From positions 1 through 42,005 of the forward strand of contig NZ_CAJKIS010000019.1 in NCBI RefSeq assembly GCF_905200055.1: DNA of 42,005 bases, in the 5' to 3' direction. The number at the start of each line of letters is the position of its first letter. Within the stretch, counting starts at the first letter, position 1. This document shows, one piece after another, positions 1 through 7,269 of this stretch. Source of the stretch: an uncultured Fusobacterium sp. (GTDB lineage: Bacteria > Fusobacteriota > Fusobacteriia > Fusobacteriales > Fusobacteriaceae). Position numbers and translations under genes: made by a program. The notes beneath the pieces are model-generated. The model was not told where the DNA came from. It saw nothing but the letters and a program-made list of their open reading frames with translations, and made no database searches.

Positions 1-70
1 CGCAGAAGTTCCATTCTTCCACTTCTGCATCTCAAAAATAGTAGTCGCTAAAGCTTCTCTATTTTTGGAA
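1..70. repeat. Paired-hairpin repeat, unit 1
   Basis: Two adjacent hairpins separated by ATCT. The first has arms GCAGAAGT (2-9) and ACTTCTGC (21-28). The second has arms CAAAAATAG (33-41) and CTATTTTTG (59-67) around a loop starting TAGTCG. Units 2 and 3 have the same order, linker and loop start, but different, still complementary, arm sequences. The unit starts at the window edge, so it may extend further left. Function unknown. Confidence 0.7.
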
Positions 71-93
71 CTCAACTTCGTCTTCAAACACGT
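69..93. repeat. Segment shared with the 4381-4539 element
   Basis: Read on the minus strand this segment (ACGTGTTTGAAGACGAAGTT and on) nearly matches the central loop of the nested inverted repeat at 4451-4474 (ACGTGTTTGAGACGAAGTCG and on), differing by one inserted base and one or two substitutions. Its flanks are unrelated to those at 4451. This indicates a modular family of intergenic repeats rather than simple duplication. Confidence 0.65.
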
Positions 94-139
94 CGGAATT
101 TTTAGCGTCAGATTTCGTAACTCTCTTTTTATTAATGTT

Positions 140-209
140 TACAGGACTCCGATAAATCTTCGCCTGTATCTCAAAAGTAATAGTCGTTTGTACTCCTTTA
201 CTTTTGGAA
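140..209. repeat. Paired-hairpin repeat, unit 2
   Basis: Same architecture as unit 1. The first hairpin has arms ACAGG (141-145) and CCTGT (163-167), with ACTCCG opening the loop. The second has arms CAAAAGTAA (172-180) and TTACTTTTG (198-206), loop TAGTCG...CTCC. The linker ATCTC is conserved. Immediately beyond it, 208-232 read on the minus strand carries ATATCAGCTAAAT, which recurs at the right edge of the window (41985-41997). Confidence 0.7.
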
Positions 210-274
210 ATTACATTTAGCTGATATTAAGGAAAGTAAAAATTATAAGTTTTGTTAATGTAGGTTTAAGGATC

Positions 275-339
275 ACAGAAACTCCGTTTTTGCATCTCAA
301 TAATCATAGTCGTTCTATAGAACTCCTTGATTATTGGAT
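275..339. repeat. Paired-hairpin repeat, unit 3
   Basis: The second hairpin has arms CAATAATCA (298-306) and TGATTATTG (328-336), loop TAGTCG...CTCCT. The first hairpin is weaker (CAGAAA / TTTTTG around CTCCG, about 276-292). Arm bases differ from units 1 and 2 at several positions on both sides in a compensatory way. The unit abuts the dispersed repeat at 337-375. Confidence 0.65.
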
Positions 340-375
340 CTTTGCTATAAAACTAACAATATGCTAGATAACTAA
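337..375 (-). repeat. Dispersed intergenic repeat, copy 1 (partial)
   Basis: The minus strand reads AGTTATCTAGCATATTGTTA and then TTTTATAGCAAAG. It matches the first half of the copies at 4554-4622 and 41896-41970. It is truncated or diverges where hairpin unit 3 begins. Confidence 0.65.
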
Positions 376-384
376 AAATAGCTT

Positions 385-1164
385 TTATTTGATTTTAGGT
401 ATAATATATGGAAAATCATTTTCCCCATAAAAGATATCACAATTCAAATTATAAACCTCTTTTAAATTTTCCTTAGTCAATACCTCTTTAGGCGTCCCCT
501 TACAAAAAAGCTTTCCATTTTTAAGCATAATCAATTCATCACAAAAAAGAGCAGCAAGATTGAGATCATGCAATACTGCAACTGCTGTTTTTCCCTCTTT
601 TCTCACTATCTCCTTCACCTTTTCCATAAGCTCAATAGCGTGATTCAGATCAAGAGCAGATGTTGGCTCATCTAAAAGTATAATCTCTGTATCCTGTGTA
701 ATTGCCCTTGCAAGTAGCACCCTTTGAAACTCTCCACCAGATAAAGTGGTAGCTGTTCTCTTTTTAAATCTCTCAAGATCTAAAGAGTTCAAAGCTTTTT
801 CAGCTAATTCCCTATCCTCTCTACTATAACCTTTCCAACTATTTTCAAGATGTGGTAATCTTCCCATAAGGACAAACTCCTCTACACTCATAGCAGACAT
901 AAGTTGAGATTTTTGAGGAACTAAAGAGATCAATTTAGATTTTTCCTTTTGTGAAAATTCATTTGAATTTTTATTAGCTATCTTTATAATTCCAGATGAG
1001 CTGTGAAGATACCCAAGTATATTTTTTAACAAAGTTGATTTTCCACAACCATTTGGACCTAGTATCCCCACTAACTTTTTCTTATCTATTGAAAGGGAAA
1101 GATTATTTAATATTTGCCTCTCTCCATATCCAAAGTTTAAATTCTCTATATTTATAATCTCCAT
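385..1164 (-). CDS. ABC transporter ATP-binding protein, FecE/HmuV type
   Basis: A 259-aa cytoplasmic ATPase of the iron-siderophore/heme/cobalamin importer class, expected to drive uptake through the neighbouring permease. The canonical motifs are in order: Walker A GPNGCGKST (36-44), Q-loop VPQKSQ (83-88), signature LSGGE (141-145), Walker B IILLDEP (161-167) and the H-loop histidine in VLHD (199). The start codon overlaps the permease stop by one base (TAATG), so the two are translationally coupled. A TonB receptor, TonB-ExbBD and heme-degradation genes nearby point to heme or another iron compound, but sequence alone does not separate heme, siderophore and cobalamin. No binding-protein gene accompanies it here. 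Confidence 0.93.
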   Translation of the reverse strand: MEIINIENLNFGYGERQILNNLSLSIDKKKLVGILGPNGCGKSTLLKNILGYLHSSSGIIKIANKNSNEFSQKEKSKLISLVPQKSQLMSAMSVEEFVLMGRLPHLENSWKGYSREDRELAEKALNSLDLERFKKRTATTLSGGEFQRVLLARAITQDTEIILLDEPTSALDLNHAIELMEKVKEIVRKEGKTAVAVLHDLNLAALFCDELIMLKNGKLFCKGTPKEVLTKENLKEVYNLNCDIFYGENDFPYIIPKIK

Positions 1165-2135
1165 TAAAAATCTCTCCTCTTATTTTTTAAAGCTAAGTAT
1201 AAAAAGAAAGGTGCTCCAAAGAATGCAGTAATAACCCCTATAGGTATCTCTGTTGGAGCTAAAATTATACGTCCAAAGGTATCACATATAAGTAGGAAAA
1301 ATCCCCCAGCTAAAATCGTGCTTAAAAACATCTTTCTATTAGAGGGACCAAGGATCATTCTCATTGTGTGTGGAACTATAAGCCCTACAAAACCTATCAT
1401 TCCTGAAAATGCCACAGAGAATGCCACCACAAAAGCTGATACAGTCAAGGCTCTTATCTTCAATCTATTTATATCTATCCCTAGAGAGTGAGCCTCTTCA
1501 TCTCCAGACAGAAGAGCATCTAACTCATTTCTCTTTAAAAAGAAATATGCTACTGAAAATAGTAGAGGAATCAATATTAAAATAACTTGCTCCCAAGTTG
1601 CATTTCCTAAATATCCCATAAGCCACATTGTAATCTTAAAAGAATCCTCTCCAATAAGATACATAGCAAATGAAGTGAATGCCCCAAGAAAAGAGGAAAC
1701 TGCTATACCTATTATTAAAAGAGTTGCAACATTTACTCTATCCCCTTTCTTAGCCATTTTAAATATCAGAAGTGTACTTGTAAGGCAGCTAAAAAATGCA
1801 AGAACTCCATACATAAAATCTGGCAAATTTAAAACATAGGCTATTACTGCCCCAAAAGTTGCACTTGCTGCAATTCCAATAATATAGGGATCTGCTAATG
1901 GGTTTTGGAAAACTGTTTGAACTACTGCTCCACTTGATGAGAGCATCATACCTATCAACAGTGACATAACTATTCTTGGCAATCTTAAATTAAAAATAAT
2001 TGTCTTTATATATTCAGGGGCATTAGCAGGAGAGAATATATATTCTAATGGAATAGGAACACTCCCTAATGGTATAGAAAGTATTCCTACTGCTAAAATT
2101 CCCACTGTTAAAATTAATGGTAGAATTTTTTCCAT
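1164..2135 (-). CDS. FecCD/BtuC-family ABC permease
   Basis: Multi-spanning inner-membrane permease, about 323 aa, with the long hydrophobic segments and the hallmark FecCD stretch RLPRIVMSLLIG followed by SGAVVQTVFQNPLADPYIIG. It would form the channel for the ATPase encoded next. An upstream TTG at 2150 is possible, but ATG at 2135 is preferred because GAAAG lies 8 bases before it. The TTG would begin directly after the receptor stop codon with no ribosome site. Receptor, permease and ATPase are nearly contiguous, consistent with one transcript. The substrate is probably heme or an iron complex, inferred from context. Confidence 0.9.
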   Translation of the reverse strand: MEKILPLILTVGILAVGILSIPLGSVPIPLEYIFSPANAPEYIKTIIFNLRLPRIVMSLLIGMMLSSSGAVVQTVFQNPLADPYIIGIAASATFGAVIAYVLNLPDFMYGVLAFFSCLTSTLLIFKMAKKGDRVNVATLLIIGIAVSSFLGAFTSFAMYLIGEDSFKITMWLMGYLGNATWEQVILILIPLLFSVAYFFLKRNELDALLSGDEEAHSLGIDINRLKIRALTVSAFVVAFSVAFSGMIGFVGLIVPHTMRMILGPSNRKMFLSTILAGGFFLLICDTFGRIILAPTEIPIGVITAFFGAPFFLYLALKNKRRDF

Positions 2136-2150
2136 CTGCATCACTTTCAA

Positions 2151-4301
2151 TTATAGGCTATATTTAAAGCCTACATAATAGTTTCTCTCTGCTGCTGGAT
2201 CATATGTGTATCCTTCACTTAAAGAGTAATCCACAGCCTCATAATATTGTTTATTGAAAACATTGTTAATTCCTGCATATAGAGTTAAACCAGAGTTAAA
2301 GTTATAGTTAGCTCTAATATTTGTCACTGTATGAGAATTAACTTTTCCACCTAAATTTTCATTATTTAAGTAGATCTTATCAACATATACTACCTCTGCT
2401 CCTAAATTAAAGTTATCTGTGAAAGCATAGTTTGCCCCAATATTAAATTTATTTTTAGGAACTTTAGCAACTCTATTTCCTTCTAAATCAATATATCCTG
2501 TTTTATTTCCATCTTTATCATAAATACCTTTTTTACCATCTTTTATCTTAGCATTGATAAAAGAGTAAGATTGTGAAAGTGTTAATTTCCCTAGATATTG
2601 TTCAGCTTTAAGCTCAAATCCAACTCTCTCTGTTTTACCTAAATTATAGTTATATATCCAAGCAGGTGGCATTCCTGATGCCATATCTTGTGTTATTTCA
2701 TCTTTAGTTACTGTATAGAAAACAGATCCACTTACACTTGAGAAACCAATATAATCAGAGAATCCAATCTCAAAGTTATCATATTTTTCAGAGTTTAGAT
2801 CATTTAAGTAGTAGTTTGCCAAACCATTTGTTGTAACTTTATTTGTAAGAAGTGCAGGTGGTGGAGAAGTAAATCCTCTTTCATATCTTACATAAGCCTT
2901 TCCAGTATCTGAATATAGATAGTTAGCTGATAATTCATAAGCAAAGTTATCCTCATCAGTAGTTACTTTTCTACCTTCATTATTTGTTTGCATAGGTCTT
3001 CCATTCATACTTACAACTCTATTTGTATTTCTATCAGCCTCATAATTAGCTTTTTCATATCTTAAACCTTGAGCAAATTCAAAATCTCCCCAAACATAGT
3101 TATTCATTACATAACCACTTATAGTTTCTTTTTCTAAATTATTTGTTGTAATAGATTTTATGCTCATTGGACTAAGTCCACCAGTAGCAGCTTTTATAGG
3201 TTGAATTCTCATATCACTAACTCTTTTAGCTTTATTTTGAATATAATCCATACCAAAAATCAAGCTACTTCCTTCACCATATGAGTATCTAAATTTAGGT
3301 TTTACTCCCCATTTTTCATCTTCAAATAATCCTCTTTGATCTGCAATAGCTGATCCAGGCATAGGAGAAGTTATTGTTCCAAAATCCCAAGTTCTAATTT
3401 TCATCTCTGTATTTTGATAGAACCCTGTAAGGTTAAAATCTAAATTTTCTGATAGTTTATTATTATATGTCAATACATACTCATCTTTGTCTGTTTCTGT
3501 TCCATTTATTCCTGTCCCCCATTTAGAACGAGTAAGTCCATCTTGTTTTCTATCTTCCTCAACTTCCTTTTTACTTAACATTTTAGGGTAATCTTCATCA
3601 GCTTTGTATTTGCTATATTTAAAGTTGATATTTTGTGTATCAGAGATTCTATATCCTAAATCTCCTTGAAAATAATCTGAATCTGATTCATCATTATCTC
3701 TATAACCTTTTCTATCATTTTTAGTATAAGCAAGGTTTATATCAAAATTTCCAAAACTTTCTCTCACTGCTACATTTGTTTTTTTACTTCCATATTCTCC
3801 ATAATCAAAGCCTACCATAGCTTTTCTACCACTACCTTTTTTAGTGATAATATTTACTACCCCTCCAGAAGTTCCACTTCCATAAAGGACACTTCCTCCA
3901 CCAGGGATAACCTCTATTCTTTCAATGCTATCTGGTGAGATTGTATCTATTGGAGTTGCAGTCATTGAAGTATCTAGAGAGTTAATTTGTACTCCATCAA
4001 CTAAGATTTGTACATTTTGTTTAGCCTTGTCCCCTTGCCCTCTTAAGTCAATTATTGAATCTTTACCCTGTTTTACAATATTGATACTTGGTATAGATTC
4101 TAGAACCTCACTAACTGTTTTATAGTTCTTTTCTTCAATCTCTTTAGATGTAACAACTGTTGGAGTACTTGCAGTTTTTCTCATCTCTGTGGCAAAACCT
4201 GTTGTTGAATAAACTACACTTTTACCTAAATCCACTGATTCTTCCCCATATGCTGCTATGGTTAAACCTGCCCAAATCAATCCCAAAACTCTTTTATTCA
4301 T
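2151..4301 (-). CDS. TonB-dependent outer-membrane receptor
   Basis: A 716-aa receptor. An N-terminal signal peptide (MNKRVLGLIWAGLTIAAYG, likely cut near residue 19-20) is followed by a plug domain (about 40-155) with typical features: TVVTSKEIEEKNYKTVSEVL, ILVDGVQIN, IERIEVIPGGGSVLYGSG and VVNIITKKG. A beta-barrel of alternating aromatic strands follows, ending NYYVGFKYSL. It would take up its ligand using energy from TonB-ExbB-ExbD encoded at 6648-8419. The FRAP/NPNL box typical of many heme receptors is not present in canonical form; the corresponding region reads GFTSPPPALL and then LNSEKYDNFEIGF. The heme assignment therefore rests on neighbours. Strong ribosome site AGGAGAAAG precedes the ATG. 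Confidence 0.93.
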   Translation of the reverse strand: MNKRVLGLIWAGLTIAAYGEESVDLGKSVVYSTTGFATEMRKTASTPTVVTSKEIEEKNYKTVSEVLESIPSINIVKQGKDSIIDLRGQGDKAKQNVQILVDGVQINSLDTSMTATPIDTISPDSIERIEVIPGGGSVLYGSGTSGGVVNIITKKGSGRKAMVGFDYGEYGSKKTNVAVRESFGNFDINLAYTKNDRKGYRDNDESDSDYFQGDLGYRISDTQNINFKYSKYKADEDYPKMLSKKEVEEDRKQDGLTRSKWGTGINGTETDKDEYVLTYNNKLSENLDFNLTGFYQNTEMKIRTWDFGTITSPMPGSAIADQRGLFEDEKWGVKPKFRYSYGEGSSLIFGMDYIQNKAKRVSDMRIQPIKAATGGLSPMSIKSITTNNLEKETISGYVMNNYVWGDFEFAQGLRYEKANYEADRNTNRVVSMNGRPMQTNNEGRKVTTDEDNFAYELSANYLYSDTGKAYVRYERGFTSPPPALLTNKVTTNGLANYYLNDLNSEKYDNFEIGFSDYIGFSSVSGSVFYTVTKDEITQDMASGMPPAWIYNYNLGKTERVGFELKAEQYLGKLTLSQSYSFINAKIKDGKKGIYDKDGNKTGYIDLEGNRVAKVPKNKFNIGANYAFTDNFNLGAEVVYVDKIYLNNENLGGKVNSHTVTNIRANYNFNSGLTLYAGINNVFNKQYYEAVDYSLSEGYTYDPAAERNYYVGFKYSL

Positions 4302-4365
4302 TTTCTTTCTCCTATCTTAAATTTATTTATACATAATATAATTTAAAGTTTAATTTCCTTTAGAA

Positions 4366-4386
4366 ATGTTAGTTTTATCCTAACAT
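4366..4386. promoter_or_regulatory. Inverted repeat upstream of receptor gene
   Basis: ATGTTAG (4366-4372) and CTAACAT (4380-4386) form a perfect 7-base inverted repeat with a 7-base spacer, 65-85 bases before the receptor start. The layout suits a repressor operator such as an iron regulator, but it overlaps the end of the 4381-4539 element, so it may belong to that element instead. Confidence 0.35.
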
Positions 4387-4539
4387 CAAGTTGACGCAAT
4401 TTAGAGGTGAATATTAGAATCCCTCAGCGAAATGCAGTTAAGAAAATGCAACGTGTTTGAGACGAAGTCGAGTTTTGCATTTTCAACGGAATGAGCCTAG
4501 GGATTCTTTATTTACCGACATGGAGACAACTTGATGTTA
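4381..4539. mobile_element. MITE-like nested inverted-repeat element (159 bp)
   Basis: Perfect 13-base terminal inverted repeats TAACATCAAGTTG (4381-4393) and CAACTTGATGTTA (4527-4539) enclose two further nested perfect repeats: AGAATCCCT (4416-4424) with AGGGATTCT (4499-4507), and GAAAATGCAA (4442-4451) with TTGCATTTTC (4475-4484). The whole would fold into one long interrupted hairpin. No ORF inside. Its central loop is shared with 69-93, and the minus-strand TCCATGTC near 4516-4523 recurs at the right edge of the window. It is probably a non-autonomous mobile or REP-like element; transposition is not shown. Confidence 0.7.
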
Positions 4540-4553
4540 AAAAGAAATTTAGA

Positions 4554-4622
4554 TAACTTTAATTGACTAATAAACATACATAACAAAGGTACTTTGTCAA
4601 AATCTAACGATGTGCTAGATAG
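4554..4622 (-). repeat. Dispersed intergenic repeat, copy 2
   Basis: Reading the minus strand: TATCTAGCACATCGTTAG, then TTTT, CAAAGTACCTTTG and finally TTAGTCAA...AGTTA. It matches the copy at 41896-41970 along its full length and the partial copy at 337-375. The centre carries a small palindrome (CAAAG TAC CTTTG). It lies just beyond the hmuW-like stop codon; no coding potential is visible. Confidence 0.7.
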
Positions 4623-4644
4623 TAGAACTTTGTTAAATAAATTT

Positions 4645-5913
4645 TTATTTATTAAATATTCTCTCCATTATATAGATAATAATCTCACTTGAAATATTAT
4701 TTCCCCAGAAAATTCCTAATTTTGTAAGATTATAAGAAGTTTCATCAATCACTACTAACCCCTTTTCCTCATAATCTTTCATCTTTTCATGGAAATATCC
4801 ATACTCCTCTTGAGATAACATCTCTTGTACAACTGCCTTTTCTATTACAAGAAACTGCATATACCCAGATAATCTAGCAAATCTTTCATGGTATTCTGTC
4901 TGTTTAGAGCAGAAACTCATCTCCTTACTCATATTAAACTTACCAATACCTTGAACACTTCCTCCAGCTCCTACACCGATTGGGAATGTGTCTCCTCCAG
5001 TATTTCTAACTCTGATATATTTATAGTTATCCCCATTATTTTTAGCTATTTTTGTTAGCTCTAAAATATGATAGCTATCATCTAATAACATCTCATCTAC
5101 AAAATGTTGATATAGAAGATAATCTCTCTCTACATCTGTTTTCATCTTAACCTTTTCACTTTCAATATCCTTTGAAAGTTTAGATCCCTCATGTACCATC
5201 AAAGAATAGAAACTAGCACTACTTAAACCTAGCTCTTTTACTATTCTTGCATCTTCTAGTACATCTTCAATCTTTTGATCTGGAAAATTATAGATAATAT
5301 CTACACATAGATCTCCTTGTAAAATCTCTTTTAACCTTTTCAATCTCTTTATAACTTCCTCTTTCCCATAAGTTCTATTATAGAATTTTCTTCCCTCATC
5401 TGAAAAAGTTTGGATTCCAACACTTAATCTATTCACTCCGTACTTTTTCATTACCTTTAGTTTTTCATCTGTAAGATTATGAAGTGTTGTTTCAAAAGTA
5501 AACTCATATCCCTCTGAAAGTCTTACATTCTTTTGAATACTTTTTAAAATCAGCTCTAATTGTTGAGGCTTATATACAGTAGGTGTTCCCCCACCAAAGA
5601 AAATAACCTCAAATTCACTTTCTTGAAAGTATTTTGTCTTTCCATATTTTTCAAATTCATCAGCTATATATTGTGCATAGGTATCTAAACTCCCATCGAT
5701 TTGTTTTCTATTTAGATTACAAAATGAACAGATTTTATCACAATATGGAGTATGAACATAGATAGCTTTCTTTCTATTATCAGGTGTTTTTTGTAGCATC
5801 TCATCAAACTCTTTTGGTGAAAACGGTGTACTTTTTATATATTTGTTTATCAAACTATTACTGTCATGATGTGACTTTAATCTCTTTTCATATAAAAATA
5901 AATTATTCTCCAT
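4645..5913 (-). CDS. hmuW: Radical SAM heme-degrading enzyme, HmuW/ChuW (anaerobilin synthase) type
   Basis: A 422-aa cytoplasmic radical SAM protein of the HemN/HemW/HutW superfamily. The [4Fe-4S]-binding CX3CX2C is in YVHTPYCDKICSFC (C58, C62, C65) and the SAM-contacting GGGTPT is at 107-112. In this family ChuW/HmuW enzymes open the heme ring anaerobically, releasing iron and forming anaerobilin. HmuW and a partner flavodoxin, HmuF, are known from Fusobacterium nucleatum. Here an HmuF-like flavodoxin is divergently adjacent and heme-type transport genes follow, which favours HmuW over a coproporphyrinogen dehydrogenase. Ribosome site AGGAGG sits 11 bases before ATG. The downstream receptor is separated by a 343-base gap filled with repeats, so it may have its own promoter. 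Confidence 0.75.
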   Translation of the reverse strand: MENNLFLYEKRLKSHHDSNSLINKYIKSTPFSPKEFDEMLQKTPDNRKKAIYVHTPYCDKICSFCNLNRKQIDGSLDTYAQYIADEFEKYGKTKYFQESEFEVIFFGGGTPTVYKPQQLELILKSIQKNVRLSEGYEFTFETTLHNLTDEKLKVMKKYGVNRLSVGIQTFSDEGRKFYNRTYGKEEVIKRLKRLKEILQGDLCVDIIYNFPDQKIEDVLEDARIVKELGLSSASFYSLMVHEGSKLSKDIESEKVKMKTDVERDYLLYQHFVDEMLLDDSYHILELTKIAKNNGDNYKYIRVRNTGGDTFPIGVGAGGSVQGIGKFNMSKEMSFCSKQTEYHERFARLSGYMQFLVIEKAVVQEMLSQEEYGYFHEKMKDYEEKGLVVIDETSYNLTKLGIFWGNNISSEIIIYIMERIFNK

Positions 5914-5933
5914 TATAGATTTTTCCTCCTATT

Positions 5934-5953
5934 TTTCTGTGTTATTACAGAAA
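5934..5953. promoter_or_regulatory. Inverted repeat in the hmuW leader
   Basis: TTTCTGT (5934-5940) and ACAGAAA (5947-5953), perfect 7-base arms around GTTATT. It lies between the hmuW promoter and its ribosome site, so it could be an operator or a short RNA hairpin close to the ribosome site. Confidence 0.4.
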
Positions 5954-5969
5954 TCACATTTATTTTTTC

Positions 5970-5979
5970 TCACATGTGA
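5970..5979. promoter_or_regulatory. Palindrome TCACATGTGA at the hmuW transcription start
   Basis: A perfect 10-base palindrome immediately downstream of the -10 box of the leftward promoter, at about the expected transcription start. This position suits a repressor. It does not look like a classical 19-base Fur box. Confidence 0.4.
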
Positions 5980-5981
5980 CT

Positions 5982-6010
5982 ATATTAATATTATTTTTTT
6001 TCATTGTCAA
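5982..6010 (-). promoter_or_regulatory. Sigma-70-type promoter for hmuW
   Basis: On the minus strand TTGACA (6010-6005), a 17-base spacer, then TAATAT (5987-5982). Expected start near 5975, about 60 bases before the ATG. Leader contains the two symmetric sites at 5970-5979 and 5934-5953. Confidence 0.75.
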
Positions 6011-6053
6011 GAAAAATATTTTTTATATCAAAGTTTTTTGTTATAAAAACAAT

Positions 6054-6082
6054 TGACTTTAAATTATTTTTCTGATATAACT
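6054..6082 (+). promoter_or_regulatory. Sigma-70-type promoter for the hmuF-exbBD-tonB unit
   Basis: TTGACT, 17-base spacer and TATAAC within ATTGACTTTAAATT...TGATATAAC, about 38 bases before the flavodoxin ATG, which is preceded by GGAGG. It is divergent from the hmuW promoter about 45 bases away, so shared regulation is plausible. Confidence 0.7.
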
Positions 6083-6119
6083 TAACTGAATTAAATTTAA
6101 TCAACGGAGGTTACTTAAT

Positions 6120-6626
6120 ATGAAAACATTAATTACTTACTCAACAAAAACAGGAAATACTAAAAAGGTAGCAGAAGCAATTTCAAAAGCTATTACAAAT
6201 AGTGAAATTATGGATATAGCAGATGTGCAAAATTTAGATTATGATCTAATAATTGTGGGGACTTGGATTGATAAAGGAACAGCAGATGCAAAAGCTCTTA
6301 AATTTATAAATGGAATAAAAGATAAGAATACAGCATTTTTCTTTACATTAGGAGCTTATCCAGATTCGAAACATGCTCAAGATTGCATTGATAATATTAC
6401 AAAACTATTTACTGATAATGGAAACAAAGTTTTAGGACATTATCACTGCCAAGGAGCTATTGATCCTAAACTAATAGAGATGATGAGAACTAAATTCTCT
6501 CCTGATCATCCACATGGACCAAATCCAGAGAGAATCAAAAGATGGTCAGATGCTAGTACTCACCCAGATCAAAATGATTTAGATAACGCATATAACTATT
6601 TTAAAAATTTTATTGAAAGATTTTAG
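6120..6626 (+). CDS. hmuF: Flavodoxin-family protein, HmuF-like
   Basis: A 168-aa cytoplasmic FMN-binding protein. The flavodoxin phosphate loop is STKTGNTK (8-15), followed by GTWIDKGTADAK and FTLGAYPDSKHA. The C-terminal part contains HYHCQGAIDP and a His-rich tail HPHGPNPERIKRW...STHPD, which is a distinct flavodoxin subfamily rather than a short-chain electron-transfer flavodoxin. In F. nucleatum the HmuF flavodoxin is reported to bind heme and reduce anaerobilin made by HmuW. The divergent hmuW-like neighbour and the downstream TonB system support this role. Ribosome site GGAGG lies 9 bases before the ATG. The HmuF label is an inference from family and context. Confidence 0.75.
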   Translation: MKTLITYSTKTGNTKKVAEAISKAITNSEIMDIADVQNLDYDLIIVGTWIDKGTADAKALKFINGIKDKNTAFFFTLGAYPDSKHAQDCIDNITKLFTDNGNKVLGHYHCQGAIDPKLIEMMRTKFSPDHPHGPNPERIKRWSDASTHPDQNDLDNAYNYFKNFIERF

Positions 6627-6647
6627 TGAGTTTTGGAGGAGAAAAAG

Positions 6648-7268
6648 ATGATGTATTATTTTCAAGTGGGAGGTCCATTGATGTGGATTCTTCTAGTTTT
6701 ATCAATAATTTCAACAACTGTAATTCTTGAAAGATTGTTTTTCTTTTTTAAAAGTGAAAAATCTTTAAATAGAAACTTTAGAAGAGATATAGTTTTAGCT
6801 GTTTCTAACAAGGATATGTGTAAAATTGTTGAACTTTGTGATAAGGAAAAAAATGCTGTTGGTTGTTCTATCAAGCAATTTGTTTGTAGAGGGGATATAT
6901 GCTCTCCAATTCCAAAGGAGTTTCATAAATATGAACAATTAATTAAAGAGATACAGATGGATGAGATCTCTCCCCTTGAAAAGAGATTACATATTTTAGG
7001 GATTATAGCTCATATTGCCCCTATGCTTGGACTTTTAGGAACAGTTACTGGAATGATTGATGCATTTAAAGATCTTTCACAATTTGGAGCTGGTGATCCT
7101 ACACTTGTTGCTGATAGTATATCTAAGGCTCTTATTACTACAGCAGCAGGACTTTCAATAGCTATTCCAGCACTTGTTGTTTACAACTTATTAACTAAGA
7201 AAATTGAAGAGATTGAAGAAGAAATTGACAAGATAACAACAAATGTTATCAATATTGTAAGGGGATAA
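6648..7268 (+). CDS. exbB: Biopolymer transport protein ExbB
   Basis: MotA/TolQ/ExbB proton-channel protein, about 206 aa, with an N-terminal membrane segment (LMWILLVLSIISTTVIL) and two C-terminal ones (HIAPMLGLLGTVTGMIDAF and LITTAAGLSIAIPALVVYNLL), the usual three-span ExbB plan. With ExbD it harnesses proton motive force for TonB. The ATG at 6648 is chosen over an upstream TTG at 6633 because GGAGG (6635-6639) lies 8 bases before it and inside the longer reading. It starts 21 bases after hmuF and is followed one base later by exbD. Confidence 0.93.
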   Translation: MMYYFQVGGPLMWILLVLSIISTTVILERLFFFFKSEKSLNRNFRRDIVLAVSNKDMCKIVELCDKEKNAVGCSIKQFVCRGDICSPIPKEFHKYEQLIKEIQMDEISPLEKRLHILGIIAHIAPMLGLLGTVTGMIDAFKDLSQFGAGDPTLVADSISKALITTAAGLSIAIPALVVYNLLTKKIEEIEEEIDKITTNVINIVRG

Positions 7269-7269
7269 G

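Noticed and set aside
1..384. CRISPR-like array suggested by three spaced repeats at the left edge
   Set aside because: Spacing is irregular (about 140 and 135 bases), and the repeats are paired hairpins whose stems vary. CRISPR repeats are near-identical with uniform short spacers.
4302..4644. Cobalamin or other riboswitch upstream of the TonB receptor
   Set aside because: No B12-box or other known aptamer core is visible. The structure present is a perfect nested inverted repeat with terminal repeats, and it lies near hmuW rather than folding like a known aptamer.
4645..5913. HemN (oxygen-independent coproporphyrinogen III dehydrogenase) for the radical SAM gene
   Set aside because: The superfamily fits, but the flavodoxin partner and the transport genes around it fit HmuW/ChuW better. 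Phylogeny would decide.
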